Origin: Massospora cicadina
Taxonomy: Eukaryota > Entomophthoromycota > Entomophthoromycetes > Entomophthorales > Entomophthoraceae
Length of the DNA stretch: 64,000 nucleotides
Assembly (NCBI GenBank): GCA_022478985.1
Contig: JAKSZP010004220.1
Location: 1 to 64,000 of the forward strand
Reading direction: 5' to 3'
The position numbers and the translations under genes were made by a program. Below the pieces are notes generated by a model. That model made no database searches. It worked only from the letters and a program-made list of their open reading frames with translations, and had not been told where the DNA came from. Of the stretch, positions 21,311-34,500 are shown in pieces. Every line of letters starts with the position of its first letter. The first letter of the stretch is position 1.

Positions 21311-22554
21311 CCCATGTCCCACATGGGAGTGTCCTTTATAAATGCTTTTATTTTTCAAGGAGAGACATACATAGGGCATTCATTTTTCAACCTGTTTAAT
21401 AACATGTCCTCCTGTATCTGAGTGTTTTAAACCATTCTCCATAACGTCTTTATGTTTCTGAGGCTTTCAATTCCCATTGTTCTGGCCAGAAACTTATATT
21501 TTATAAGAGATCTTTCTCAGGAAATAACACTGTGAAAATCAGCATCCTGACTGACCCTCCATGTTTTGTGAGTTGTGCCCACCTGATGCATGATACTAAC
21601 GCCATAACTTTGAAGCTGGAGAACCCACCTGGCCAATTGACCATCAAGATCTCTCATTTGTTGAAGCCACCTTAAGGATGCATGATTGGTGACTATGGTG
21701 AAATTTTCCCAGATATATATGGCAGGAAAGTGCTTGACCATGAGTAATACAGCCAAACATTCTCGCTCAGTGGCACTGTAGTTCCATTCAGCTTCCTTAG
21801 GTCTTGCTGAAATAGGCCGCAGGTCGATCTACTTGTTGTACATTTAATTTGGGACAGGATTGCCCTACAGCAATGTCACTGTCATTGGTAAATAGTATGA
21901 AGTTTGGATAAAGTTCAGATGGATCAACGCAGGCTGAGAGATCAGTGCAGTCCTAAGCAGATTGAAAGCCTGGTCCTGTTTTGGATTCCATTAAGAAGGA
22001 GATGTTTGTGTAGTAAATATACCAAGGGTTTAGCCAGGTAAGTGACTCCTGATATGAATTGCCTATAATACCCTACCATACCTAGGAACATTTTTATGTC
22101 CAAAAGGCTTTGGGGTGGCGTCATTTTCTATATTGTAGCAACCTTGTCTAGTAAGGCCCGGATTCCTCATTTAGTGGCCTTATGCCCTAAAAATTTCATT
22201 TCCAATTAAAAGAACAAGTACTTGGCAGGGTTAAGCTTCAGAGATGCCTCCCAGAGATGATAAAAATGGCAGAGGTGCTCTATGATAACGTTGAAGGTTT
22301 TGGAGAAAATAGTAATATTACAAAGTATATTAGGATGCAAGACGGCTTCAGATCACCTAGAAGCACTTTCATAGCTCGTTGGAAGGTGGCAGGGTCGTTA
22401 CACAGCCCCTGAAGCATAAGAGTTGGTTTAAACTGCCCTTCATTTACAATAAGGGCACATTTGCTTGATCATTGGGAGCTAGCTCAATCTGCCCTACCCG
22501 CTGGCAAGATCCATCACTGAAAATATTAGGCCAAGCTAGAAGCCAAAGGGAGTC
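21311..22554 (-). pseudogene. Gy-D reverse transcriptase (palm, thumb) and RNase H
   Basis: Minus strand from 22554: VGQIELAPNDQANVPL, the LQGLCNDPATFQRAMKVLL-like block, SCILIYF followed by a broken catalytic DD (reads -NITIF). The thumb has PPQSLLDIKMFLGMVGYYRQ. RNase H: a WNPKQDQAFNLL-type start, AEWNYSATERECLAVLLMV, VTNHASLRWLQQMRDLDGQ and SIMHQVGTTHKTWRVSQDAD. The RT start is on the other side of G2b (48663-48900). 21311-21500 is decayed linker. Confidence 0.82.
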
Positions 22555-23134
22555 TGGCAATTCTGATATGACCAGATGATAAGCCCTTAGTTGTTATGGC
22601 GTATTGAGGAGAATTCGCTGATCCTGATTATGAGTTATGATTATTTGAGCGCCTTAGGATGAGGCAATTTTGGGTTGGAAGGTATATTAGATCGCCTCTG
22701 AATCAGGCGATAATTTGATGTTGATGAACAACAGATAATGAGATGTAAACATACAATACATTTAGTGGATCAACTCAAACTAAGGCAATCATGAATTTTA
22801 ATAAATGGTGAACTCTGCTGGAACCAATGAGAATATGGCTGGAAAATTAGTCTAAGCAAAAGGGCTGGTATTGACGAGGTCACTGAGTTATCATTGATAA
22901 TAGAAGATTGAAAAACGAGGTTGTTAGTAGAAGAGAGAGCAGACCAGTGAGGATACTCTGAAAGTATTAAATTAAATAAATAGTGTCATTGGTGCAATTG
23001 CTCCATATTTATTATTAGTTTATTTCATTGTTTCAAGGACAACAATCTTCATATCGTTGGTCCTATTGCTCAGTGGGCTAACCCTATTCAGAAAACCTTT
23101 GGTATATCCCAGATATACCACTAAAATTATAACA
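22555..23134 (+). repeat. G2b 5' LTR
   Basis: 580 bases. It starts TGGCAATTCTGATATG (two bases shorter than the TGTCACGATTCTG of relatives) and ends AAAATTATAACA. Compared with G2a it has about 80 extra bases in the middle (ATGAACAACAGATAATGAGA region), shared with the 3' LTR at 48075. Confidence 0.9.
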
Positions 23135-23135
23135 G

Positions 23136-23152
23136 TGGTGCTCACTACAAGG
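23136..23152 (+). other. G2b primer-binding site
   Basis: TGGTGCTCACTACAAGG follows the LTR by one base; same tRNA complement as G1 except one base. Confidence 0.83.
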
Positions 23153-23198
23153 GGCCCATTGATCAATTACACAGAAATAAATTCTCCAGTCGTTGGCC

Positions 23199-23374
23199 AT
23201 GGCGCAACAGGCTTGTGTTGACGAGGGATCTTCATGACATGCTATACCAGTAAATATATGGAACCTAAAATTGCCTTGGACGCCATTCTCAAAAGGCAGT
23301 TGAGCTTCTTCATAAGGTTTTCAGTTATAAGCTGCCTTTTTTTGATTGTGATGTGAATATTCATAAATTCTTTA
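23199..23374 (+). pseudogene. G2b gag N-terminus, before LINE-A2
   Basis: The ATG at 23199 (MAQQACVDEGSS) is placed as in G2a. The frame ends at LPFFDCDVNIHKF, where LINE-A2 interrupts; it resumes at 28631 with FEFAIKEASD. Confidence 0.75.
23361..23374 (+). repeat. Target-site duplication of LINE-A2 (left; right copy 28617-28630)
   Basis: TCATAAATTCTTTA and TTATGAATTCTTTA agree at 12 of 14; gag of G2b continues across them. Confidence 0.85.
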
Positions 23375-23529
23375 TTTTAATTTTAAACTGAGGTAAGCTG
23401 ACCAGGGGATGGACATTACCGAATATATGTGAAACTAAGAGAATAACTGACAAATATAAAATTGGGCCCCCAGGATATTCAAGTTACCCCTGTTGCCAGC
23501 GGGACTGCCAGGTATGGGGGGTTGATGCA

Positions 23530-26500
23530 CTACTCCGAGGGGGTTTCTCCTGCTATGGAGCAGGTGTGAAGGAAAGGGTCTGTGTGGAGGAACCAGAGTG
23601 GGAACCATGATTCTATGAGCGCTTTTTGTCTTGGTCTCATATATCCATAGAGCCAGGCTTAAAAGTGCTCTAGTAAGTGGACATGGAATCTGTTAATAAT
23701 CCTATGAATGGTTGAGACCGTGCCCTTGAACGCATCTAATGCAATTGTGTGTATTGTCCACATTTCAATGGGTATTATTAGGGAGCGGAGGGTAGATGGG
23801 ATTGGTGACTCGATCTGGAGCGTGAAGATACTCTTTGATATTGATAATTCCTGTTCGTTTTAAATCTTAAGCAGGCGTGCGACTTCCTGCCATATAGCAT
23901 TGGTTGGAGGGCATGTTTCTAGGCGGTGATGTAGGGATCCCTCCCCTCCACATACTGCACATGTTTTGTGGAGGGAGTTGGAGCGGTCCGCCATCCTATA
24001 GGTCCTTCTCAGACAGCGCCAAGCGTTTGCTACTATCCTCATCTGTAGGAGTGGGTGGTGAATCATTTTCCACATTGGCTTCTGTGTGGTTAAATAATAG
24101 GGAATGTCCAACATATCTAGGTATTCTATCCTAGCTATATTTGGATTTGTTGCGAGCATATCTCTCTGTGGGTGGTTTTCTGGGTTTCTTAATTTGAATT
24201 GGGGGCTGGGTCGTCCCCTTCCCTGTATAGTACCCATGTTCTCTATGGTCCATACCATACGGCAGATAGTTTGGAGGATATGTTTGAAATGAGAGGAGGT
24301 TCCATGCAGACCCGTTGCAGTAGGGTGCTTTGCAGAGTATGAAAGTAGTCTGGGTGAACTATGTGGGTTGGTTAATTTGAGCGCCTGTGCAAAGTTAGTC
24401 CTTGCTGAGCTGGACCAATGTTGTTGCGGGAGGTCTAAAGCAAGGACTTCCTTTATCCATGTACCTAGGATGTGATAGGCGTGGCTCTCGAAATCTATTA
24501 ATCCCATGCCTCCGCTTGAGCGTGGGCCAAATAGTGTTTCCATCCATATAGGAGGGTGAGAGCCAGGCCCTAGCCAGCCCTGGATAAGCGCGCGGATTGA
24601 GGTTATAAAGGTAGGTGAGAAAGCAATCGCGTGGAACTGGTACCACAGTATTGGGAGGATGAGCGATTTAGCAACTGTAACTCATCCTGTTAACTCTGGA
24701 GTTCTTCCCTTGAGGGAGGCGACGCGTTTGGATACTCGTTGTAACAGGTTACTTTCCATTGTCTCATTATCATATCCCCTTAATTTCTAGCCAGATTCCA
24801 AGGTGTCAGATAGGAGTGATGGTGGGAGATGTTGCAAAGGGTAAAATGATTGGGTTTTTTCTTCATGTGTTAGTATGAGGTTCTGATGTTGTGGCCCAGT
24901 TGTTTGTGTATTTGCCTAAGAGGATGATTTCTGTCTTTCTTTTGTTGAGCGATGCATTGCTCACCTTGGAGTATTCCTCTAGAGTGCGTTCCAGCTGTCG
25001 GTCAACTTCATTGTTTTCTATACCTGCTACACAGTCAATCACAAAAGCCAGTATCTTGACCGTTGGTTGTCCTTGTGCGGTTATCCCCATGAGATGTAAG
25101 TCAGTAACTCGGAGGAGAGGGTCAAAGCTTAAATTGTATAGCAGTGGGCTGAGAAGATCCCCTTGTTTGAGCCCTCTGTGTGGTTTAATCTTGTTTGTTA
25201 GGAATCCAGGGCCGCATACAGCCATGGTTGCAGATTCTGTTTGGAGCATCGCCCATTTTATGAATCTTGGTGGGAGTTTGAAGGCATGTAGACATTCTTT
25301 TAGGTATGGCCAGCTAACACGGTCATACGCCTTTTCCTGATCCAAGAAGACCAGGGCACCAGTTGCTTTGGATTGGCAAATATTTACAACAGGGTGGATA
25401 TTGTTCCATATTGAACGCCCTGGTATAAACCCAAACTGGTTGGGTGATAGGACGTCAGATGCAATTGCACCTAATCTGGCTGCTAAAAATTTTTGTTAGA
25501 ATTTTTGTGTCAGTGTTGGAGAGTGCAATTGGCGCCAGTTGGCCAGGTCCAACTTATCACCCTTTTTATACAAGGCTTTAACGTAGGATTCATGGCCTCC
25601 TGGTAATAGGCGTGTTTCCAACAAGCTCTGGCTCATAGACGCCAATAGGAGGGGGGCGATTTGTTAAAAATATTTTTTGTAAAATTCGTAGGGTATCCCA
25701 TCAGGCCCTGGGCATTTCCTACGTGGTGCACCGCGAATTGTCTCACAAAGCTCCTCCCATGTAATTAGGGATATATATTGCAATTTGGTGGTGTACTTTG
25801 TATCTCGGCAGTTTGTATAAATTCTTTAATTTTTTGTGAATCTGTTGGCGTTTCACGATATAATTCGGTGTAATAGTGGTGTACTTCCGCCTTGACCTCC
25901 TCAGGGTCAGTTGCCATGGTGCCGTTGGTCTTGAAGACCTGTGTGCACGCGGACTGGTTTCTGCGGGAGTGGAATTGGTGGAAAAAGTATGTTGAAATAG
26001 TTTTCGCCTTCCTTTATGAACTTACCTTTGTTTGATACTTTGATTCTGTGTTGGTGTTTGAAGATGAGATTGTTAAGTTGGGCAGAAATTTCTGCCCATT
26101 TGCATCCCCAGTTGGGGCTATAGCCAGATCTTGGAGTATTTACTTCTAGGTGGTCTAGTTCTGCCAAGGTACGATTGATTGTGGCCGTGTCTGTGGTGTA
26201 CTTATGTGATGCAGTATGTCAGGTTTTGTTGATTAAATCCTTTTTGAAATTTTCCCATGTTCCAATGGGATCTGAGGTGAATGAGGCTGTGAATTCTGGG
26301 TTTGTAGCCTTGTTTTTGACCCAGTTGGATATCTCAGGCAATTTTATATTTTCCAGGTGAAGCTTTCTCCAAGGCGACACCTGTGTGTGGGATTGGGTTG
26401 GTGCTAACTGCACCGTAACTAATCAGTGGTCAGAAAAATTGATCTTTTTTGTTATAAATTTGGAGATTCTTGAGCGGTGGGATTGTGGGACGAAGATGTG

Positions 26501-27095
26501 GTCAATGCGACTCATTGATATGAGCGCTCCCTCACGTATGTTGGGCCGCGGCATGTGGGGAAGGAGTGGTGAACTGGGGGGAGAGCATCCTGTAAGCCAA
26601 GAGATGTCTTCATTGTGCAATATTCAATGTGTCCAGGTGGGTATCCCCTGGGATTAGGCCATTGATCCATATTGGGGTTATCTCAGCAGTTGATATCACC
26701 TAACATAATGGTATCTGGTAAGAGGGTGAGAGTAGGAATATTTTCAAAAAATTGTTTTCTCTCAGTTGCAGTGCACGAACCATAGATACATGCTATTGAA
26801 ATTATTTCCTCTTGGCATGTGATTGTTGCTACCAGGACTCAACTGTTCAAGTGTGATGACGAATCTGTAATTTTAACTTTTTTGTTGTTTTGGACAATCA
26901 CCCCACAGTGAGACGTCCATACTGATTGTGATGGTGCGACCCTGGTTGACCAGGATTCTTCTTCCCCTTGTAAACAGAGGGTTTCTTGGATGGCCAAGAT
27001 GTCTACAAGAGGTTTTCGCAGGAATACCAGCTTTTTGGCTTGGGATGTATGAGCCCTGGCTCCCGCGATGTTTAACGTCCCTTTTGACACTGAGG
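23530..27095 (-). pseudogene. LINE-A2 ORF2: endonuclease, RT, C-terminal CCHC
   Basis: Minus strand. Endonuclease begins GTLNIAGARAHTSQAKK near 27080, with VDILAIQETLC (catalytic Glu kept, unlike LINE-A1) and SRIDHIFVP with FSDH near 26430. RT from about 25730 to 24850: LDQEKAYDRVSWPYLKE, GLKQGDLLSPLLYN and FVIDC where relatives have FADDC, so one catalytic Asp is lost. C-terminal: FGPRSSGGMGLIDFES, finger CAVCGGEGSLHHRLETC near 23970-23920. The frame is broken by several stops. The first codon is uncertain because no ATG stands at the homologous start. Confidence 0.88.
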
Positions 27096-27427
27096 TGCCT
27101 GTGGCGCCTCAGGAGCGGTTGGGAGGGCCCTCTGGCCCTATCCCACCGCGGCTCATTTTGGCTATGCTCCACATCTGTACTCCAACTCTTTTACTGCCGT
27201 TGTTGGTTCCCTTGATCTGACCCAATGATTCAAGGGAATTGTGATTTTTTGCATTTGCGTCAACTTTTCCTGCACAGGTCTCATGTTGATTTTGATGCGG
27301 ATTGTTGATTGGGTTTTATATTTTTGAGGTTCGACTTTGGTGAATTGTGCACCGCATTTTTGCCTAAATTGTGGTTGCATTGTTCCTCAGTATGTGCATG
27401 ACTGATGTCGCTTTGTGACTCAGTCAG

Positions 27428-28533
27428 TTAGTGTGAAAATTTTTGATCTGGGAATATTGTTCTAATTGGTTGGTTCAGTGAATATCCAAATATCCTCCTG
27501 ACTTTGTCCAGGGTTAATGGCAGACTCCGCGTGGGCCGCTGCTTCGGCTGCTGCTTGCTTGCGGGCTTTTTGTGCCACTTTACGTTGTTTACTTGTAACT
27601 GGGTCCACGATGGAGTATAGTCCATCTTCACCCCAGTGGAATGGGTGTTGACCATCTGTTATTTTGGCGAAGTTTTCATTATCTTCGTCCATTGCTTCCT
27701 CACAAAAATTATTTTCCATTAAGCCCCTTTCACAGGGCATGCATGTTCCTTGTGGCCCAGTGAGCCACAGTGGTTGCAAATGGGCGGTGCGCGTTCCAGT
27801 GTAACTCAAAATGCAGCTGACTGGCCCCCATCTGCGAAGTGAAATTCTGCTGTGCGGGGAATTCTGGATAAGTCCTCTTCCACTTCTGGGAAGGGGTTGA
27901 TTATGGCAATAGCTTTGCCCGTGCACAGGTTGGGCATCAGGTGAAATCGTTGTAATTCGAGTTTGGTGAATTTCTCCATAGGCCATGAGACCTTTGTGGA
28001 GCTCCTCCTCGATTACCTTATGAGGAAGGTTGGTGGAGAGCGTGTCAAAAGAGATAAACAAAGTTTTTTCTTTGTTCTATCTGGTGCACGCGGTGTGCAC
28101 AATTTTTTTGCCCTCGGGGAGGGCAATTTCCACACAGACTTTTGCTGCGGCATTGGCTTCATTGGCTGTTTCAAAACCAATATTGATCCAGCTGCGGCCC
28201 ATGTTGTTGGTGACTACATACACCGCGTGAGGGAAAAGTGAGGGCTGTGCCTCACATGTTTTCTCCCACGTCAGATGGTGACTCATCCCCAAGGAAGAGT
28301 CTGATCCCATGCTCCACCTTTGACAAGGGTTGGTTGAACTGAATGTACATATATTGCGTGTGCTTTACAGTAAATACCATAAACCCAGACGGTGTCTGAG
28401 TTTGCAATTTCTTTACAGATTGGTTTCCTGGTCCCCCTCCAGGGCGTTTCTTGCCCTTAGTTGCACCATTAAGTGCACCACTCGCTGCGACGCTCGCCCA
28501 TGTTGTATTATTTTTATTGATAAAGTCGCCCAT
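27428..28533 (-). pseudogene. LINE-A2 ORF1 with zinc knuckle
   Basis: ATG at 28533, MGDFINKNNTTWASVAAS, then VFTVKHTQYMYIQFNQ, FPHAVYVVTNNMG and INIGFETANEANAAAKV. The knuckle CNHCGSLGHKEHAC is at 27737-27778 in another frame. The C-terminal part holds DGLYSIVDPVTSKQRK and an Ala/Lys-rich tail. About three frameshifts. It is better preserved than the LINE-A1 copy and was used to set that start. Confidence 0.86.
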
Positions 28534-28630
28534 CTTTCCTGTGTGTGATTATCCAAATTTTCTGTTCAAATCGAATCATAGTAACTAAAGTGGTTGTTAT
28601 GAGAAAGAAAAGCTATTTATGAATTCTTTA

Positions 28631-29739
28631 AGTAATTTGAGTTTGCAATAAAAGAAGCCTCAGATCGGCGGAAAGTGAAACTGTTGATTCAACCTTGGAT
28701 GTTGGAAGTGGCGACCTAGTCACCTGTTATCTTCCAAACAGTTTTGTTACAAACGAAGAAGTGAATCTTACCAGAAGCCCTCATGTTCTTGGGGCAGGGA
28801 TTTATCCTAGTATGACATGTGCATTGGATGACCTCCACTGTGAAGCCATACATGAGCTTTACAATGTCATGACCTCAATTTTAGATTACAACGAACCCCT
28901 GCTCAAAATTATTCAGTTTTTTCATCAATCTGTAACCTTCCATCCACCCAATACAGAGCGGAATCCTTCCACCACCATCACCGGACCATCTTATTTAGGG
29001 AAATTTGCCTATCCAGCTCAGATTCCGCCGTGTTACCCCCAGCAGTTTGACGTCTGCTCCATACCTGCTTATTGTCAATGGCCCAACTACTGTCCTGGGC
29101 CTAATTATGCTGACCGTCAGCAGTCATCTTATTGCCCATACCTGTTTACGCCAATCACCTTTAGTACCACTTTTCATGTGGTTTGACTTACAATAATCAA
29201 GGGTGCAGGCCCTATGGGGTAGATTGTTTTGAATGAGGTCACCCTGGACACCTGGCATGAGGTTGCACTAATTGAGATATTATGTAAAGCAGGATCAATG
29301 CTTCCAGGGAAAAGTCAGAGAGGAGTAGAGACAGGGCTCTCTACCTCTGCTATCTCAAATTCAAACGTCCCACCTGAACCTACAGAAGTATATGCAGCTG
29401 AAGTCCCCCAGTACAATGAAGCATTATTATATCAGCAGCCAGTTGGGGAATAAATGTACTGGCACAAGCATGATCTAAGGACATGGTGGACGAAGGATCT
29501 CTAGGGCACCCAAAGCCATATGCATGTCAAATGTTTGAACAAAGTTCTTCAGAAAACTGGAACCCGCTCTCAGACAAGCTTTCCCTAAGAGGCATAGACG
29601 TCGCCTACCAAGTGGATGCTATTGTTAAAGGGTACCCTAAAGTCGGTGAGGGTATTATGAGCTTCCTTGGAAAAAGCATTCCTTTGAATGTACATGTAGT
29701 AAATAGTCAACATTCATCTTACTCTTAGTGTACCTAATA
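28631..29739 (+). pseudogene. G2b gag after LINE-A2, with decayed zinc knuckle
   Basis: Resumes as FEFAIKEASDRRKVKLLIQP, then VGSGDLVTCYLPNSFV (homolog in G2a: VGSTDQVTCYLP). A proline/tyrosine-rich stretch with YCPGPNYADRQQ follows. The knuckle CFE-GHPGHLA-GC at 29225-29266 has TGA at the second Cys and at a basic position, with one more TGA after it. A gag C-terminal tail with EVPQYNEALLYQQP matches G2a. Confidence 0.78.
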
Positions 29740-29872
29740 TGACATTGTTGTAGCAAGAACCCAAGTTTGTGCTATAATAGATATGGGTGCTCCAGTCAAA
29801 TTAGTTTCCACTAAGTTGGTGGCGAAGTTGAAATTAAGACCTGATGTGGAATATCACATGGTGTATGGGACT
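29740..29872 (+). pseudogene. G2b protease, first part
   Basis: AIIDMGAPVKLVSTKLV carries the active-site Asp with Met at the Ser/Thr position. LRPDVEYHMVYGT ends at the G3 insertion; the rest resumes at 44720. Confidence 0.72.
29868..29872 (+). repeat. Target-site duplication of G3 (left; right copy 44720-44724)
   Basis: GGACT and GGACA, 4 of 5 identical; the protease reads VYGT on one side and resumes at ENMVSEGAYSALPLQ on the other, as in G2a. Confidence 0.75.
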
Positions 29873-29981
29873 TGTAAAAATTTAGTATTTTGGGTTATTA
29901 TTGGTTTACAACCCTAGTAATCTTTTTACTGTACAGGTTCAATTTCCTCATGCACCTCGCATTGTATAGAATGTATTATCC

Positions 29982-29997
29982 AATAATAGTATGGAGA
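29982..29997 (+). repeat. Target-site duplication of LINE-A3 (left; right copy 35279-35294)
   Basis: AATAATAGTATGGAGA, 16 bases, is identical on both sides. The uninterrupted LTR at 43690 reads ATAATAGTATGAAGACTATT, confirming the empty site. Confidence 0.95.
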
Positions 29998-30249
29998 GAC
30001 ACAGCATAACTTTTCTTTCTCATTGCAAACACTTTTGCAACCCATTCAATTCAAGACTAAATCTAGTTTGATAATCTCATAAAGGTGATTAGTCTGCGCC
30101 CATGTCTGGGAGCAGTTGGGCAAGCAAGGCAAGAGGAGCAGGCGGAAAGGCCTGCGGCCTCTAACATTTGAAAACGCCCCGGAGAATCTGGTGGAATAGA
30201 AAAAAATCTAAAAAAACTGGCAGTCACAATTTCCCCTGGAGATACTCGC

Positions 30250-31425
30250 ATGGCAAGCACGATGCAACCAGTACATCAACACGCCACACTCCCAGCCACT
30301 TTCATCAGTGAAATTCAGAGTCTGTGTGTATCTGGACATCCAAAAACGGTTTTATGGGAAAAATTTTGTGAAGATGTACACAAAATTTTCCTGACCGCGG
30401 TGTACGTTGCACCTCACTCCATGTCGCGCGGTTATCTGGACCTAGGTTTTGAAAGCAAAATAGCAGCAGACGAGGCTGCAGCGGTGTGCATAGTGGTCGA
30501 CCTCCCGAAGAGCAATGGGTCATCGAAATCAAACGCACCAGATGGACAAAATCAAACCAAATTTTCCTCACGTTTGACTTTTTGCCTACTACGGTAAAAC
30601 GTGACATTTTGGAGCAACACCTGAAAGATGGTCTCGCCATATATGGCGAAATACAATCTTTCAAAAGCAACGTTTATGCTGATGCCACACATGTGCACCG
30701 GCAAAGTAATCGCAGTTCTGACCCCAACTGAGGAGATCGCAAAGGACCTAACCCAGATCCCGCACTCCACCTTTATTGATATCACAGGGCATACCACCCA
30801 CCCATTCTGGGTAACCGTGGACAGCGCGCCCCCATTTGCACCCACTGTAACGCGTTCGGCCATAAGGTGCATACATGCCCCACCAAAGAGGGCGTCACAT
30901 TCCAAGAGCACCCCTCGGCATCCATGGCCAGCGGAGAGGCGCACTATGAACCAACCGCAAGCACCAAGGAGGCTTTCCCGTGGGGAGCACAAGGCTGCTA
31001 TCTACTGGTAAAGCCTATCTCCCCGCAAGAGCAGAAGAAGACCAAGCAGGCCCGCAGGGCCATGGCTAAGGAGGCGGCCAAAGCCACCACTGCTATCCCA
31101 CACTCCCAACGCCAGGAGAACATTGAAACCTTCACAGTGTAAGCAACTCAGGAATTCATCAACCAATCAGATTGGGAAGCCAATACCGATTGGGCCACCC
31201 AATCTGAGGATCCAATGGGTGACTCAAATTCTCCTGATCTTTGCAACCAAGCTCCAGTTGAAACTGACTTGGCTTTCAACCTACCTGAAAATTTTTTTCG
31301 CCCCACTTAATGGTGCACCAAACTCATCTGCATCACAAAAAATTTGTCCGACATTGGGGAAACAAAAAGCAAAGGCAAAAGTCAACACAAACCTTTCTGC
31401 AAAAATAAATCAAAACTACCAATAG
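30250..31425 (+). pseudogene. LINE-A3 ORF1 with zinc knuckle
   Basis: ATG at 30250, MASTMQPVHQHATLPATFIS. The domain LTAVYVAPHSMSRGYLDLGF corresponds to PHAVYVVTNNMG of LINE-A2. Frames shift near 30590 and 30720. The knuckle CTHCNAFGHKVHTC is at 30837-30878 (CX2CX4HX4C), followed by a Lys/Ala-rich region near 31040 and a C-terminal tail not seen in LINE-A1. The end near 31425 is uncertain. Confidence 0.85.
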
Positions 31426-31536
31426 CGTTGCTGCAAACACCTGCGCTGCTATGAAGGCCCATGGGGATCTAGAGGAGGCTAGTGGGCCCAGGTGCCCACC
31501 CCTCGCACCTAAGGTGCAATGGGGTAAACCTTCACT

Positions 31537-34500
31537 TTAGGGACATTGAATATTGCCAGACTCAAGGCCTCGCCATCCTGGGCTAGAAAACTGAGTTTTT
31601 TACAATAAAATTTACCTGTGGATATCCTGGCCATCCAGGAGTCCCACTGTCCACGAGGTTCCAAGGAGGCTTGGAAAACCATGCTCCTCCCATCCCTATC
31701 CTTTTGGTCAGAGCACTGTGGGGTGCTAGTTCAGAGAAACAATTTCTTCAAATTTTTATCATTAGAAACCTTCCTCAATGGCCAAGTTCTCATTGTCACT
31801 TTCTTGTGGGCTGACGTGGTGCATGCTATCGTCAACATTTATGCCCCAAATGGTGCACAAGAGCATCAGGAATTTTCTCATTGGTCAAATCCCTCCTGCT
31901 ACCCCCAGACCCTTTTGTAATCGGTGACATGAACTGTTGGCTAAACACATCAACAGACCGGTGGCCTTCCTCCTCCCACGCCCCCCAGGATATGTAGAAC
32001 TGCGCGTTCTAAAGGCCACCCTTGGGTTATTGGATGCACTGCGATGGCATGCCCCACTGCTCAAAAACATGACGCGCCCCCATGTCCACAACGGCCAATT
32101 AAGGTCCATGTCCCGCATAGACCTTATCCTTATGCCAGCGAAATTCCAACCCCATATTTCCCACTTCAAGACAACAAAAATGGAATTATCTGACCACCGA
32201 ATGGTCTTGATAACCTACCACCTACCCACCACAGTGGCTAAGGCCCCACATTGGTTAAAGCTCTGCCTCCCCAAACTTGCGTCACCAGGATTTTCCAATT
32301 GGGTGGAATCAGCAACTTTGGCAAAAGAGTTAGTGGCACCATTTTGCGCGGACCCCATCTCCACATGGGCAACCTTCAAAGAGGATACCATCCGCCACTC
32401 TCTCCACCTCTCCTCCAGACGCTCATGAGCCACTTCAGCTGTCATTTCGTGCATTCTGGCAGAGTTGGCACACCTGGAGTCCAACATCCCAGCTACAGGA
32501 TACAGCCCTGCATAGGGCTGGAAGTGGGCAGAGGCAGCCACCCACCTCAACGCGCTCAAAAGGCAACACAAACATTGGGTTTGTGTTCAATACAGGGCCA
32601 AATGCATCACAAAGGGCAACAAGTGCACCACATATTTTTTTAAAAATTTTTTTGCACCACATCAGAGCGTGGCCTGCACACAGGTGCAAAGATCAGATGA
32701 TTCCATCACGATTACACCAGCTGAAGTGGTAATTGAGACACAGAAGTATTACTCCAAGTTATACCGGTCTGATCCAATTCAGCCAGCCAAAGTGGTGGAA
32801 TTTCTCAACTGAGCCAACATCTGCACCATTTCTTGATACCCGGAAATAATGAATTTGATTACTTTGAACAAATTATGGACAGCCATCCACGGTGCACCAA
32901 ACTGGAAATGCCCAGGCCCAGATGGCATACCATATGAATTCTATAAAAATTACTTCAAATATATATCCCCACTGCTGCTCGCCTCAATTAACCAGAGCCT
33001 GTTGGAAACGCTCCTCCTACAAGGAGGACAAGAGGCCTTTACCGTCACACTCTTCAAAAAAGGGGATAAGCTAGACTTAGCCAACTGGTGCCCCATTTCT
33101 ATACCTAACACGGACACTAAAATTTTAACAAAAATCATGGCTAACCGTTTAGGGATTGTAGCATCTGCCACCATCTCCCCAGAACAATTCAGTTTCATAC
33201 CTAGAAGGTCAATTTGGGATAACGTCAACTCTGTGGCTAATGTATGTCAATCCACAGCCTCTGGGGTACTTGTATTCTTGGACCAACAGAAGGCCTATGA
33301 TAAAGTATACTGGGAATACCTCAGTGCCTGCCTCCATAAATTCCGCTAACCCCCTCACTACATCAACTGGATGATGCTGCTCATGGAATCTGCAACAATG
33401 GCAGTATGTGGCCCTGGCTTTCTAACGGAAGTAGTCCACCCTCAAAGGGGCTTGCGACAAGGGGACCCCCTTAGCCCACTCTTATACAACTTCAGCCTTG
33501 ACCCACTACTGCGAAATGTGAATGCCCAACTCACTGGGATCCATGTGCCAGGCTAAGCCCCAGTCAAGACGATGGCGTTTGCAGATGATTGTGTGGTCAG
33601 GGTGTCTAGTAATCAAGATGCATGCGCACTTGAAGCTCTCATCCAAGAGTATTCCTGGGTAAGTAACGCGGCACTGAATGCTTCCAAAACCGAAATCATT
33701 CTCCTTGGTCGGTTTCAGAACTTCTGGGCCCCAGCAACTAGTTCCCAGCCCGGCCCATCTGCTCACACACATGCTCGCCCTCCCAGCTCACCCCACACCG
33801 CCCCACTGGTGCTCCCCTTCGTTCCACGCCCTACCATAGGGCCGGTCCGCCATCTGGGCGTGTGGGTGGAGGCAGGTTGGTATGCCTCAGCAGTAATGGA
33901 AAGTCGTATTTAAGACAACGTGACAAAGTGCATCGCCTCTCTCAGAGCCCACTCTACTTCCCTTACTGGCAAGGTTGTTTTAGCCAACTCTATGATACTC
34001 TCCAAAGTTTAGTTTGGAGCCCACACCATCCCTTCTCCACAAGTTTCTTCAAATCCTTGTATGCCCTGCTGCAAGGGTGTACTTTGGTTAGGCTGCCCTC
34101 CACCAGTACGGCTAGAGGTCATGTTTGGCCCCTATCATCATAGTGGCATGGGTCTGCTCAACTTCAGAGCCCATGCTGCCAAGATCTTGAGTACCTGGAT
34201 AGTGGCCGTCACTGCCTCTATGCTCCCCTCCCAACACTGGTCCCGCGCGGCCCGCTCCAACTTCTCCCGCGCATTGGGCCTCAACAATCCATTGAACCCC
34301 CATTTCCTCTGTTATACCTGTCTTTACACCCATCGGCCACAGGCCCTCACGGTACCAAAACCCATTACAAATGAATCCTCCTCTACATGCGGAGCGCTGA
34401 GTGGAGAATTTGTATTAGTGGACACACTTTTCCCAGAGAGGCCGCCCCTCTCCTCAGTTCACACAAGAGGTACAGGGGCTACCCATCAAAGATGGCGTGA

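Larger units (their letters stand above)
23375..28616 (-). mobile_element. LINE-A2, full-length, minus strand
   Basis: 5242 bases, collinear with LINE-A1 from the 5' CTTTTCTTTCTCAT motif to the 3' tail (TTAAAATTAAA at the 23375 side). Inserted in G2b gag with a target-site duplication. The RT catalytic tetrad is damaged. Confidence 0.92.

Noticed and set aside
29225..29280. Reassignment of TGA as a sense codon, suggested by three TGA in the G2b zinc knuckle
   Set aside because: The three TGA fall at positions needing different residues (Cys and probably Arg), and TAA and TAG are equally common in these ORFs, so simple decay explains it.
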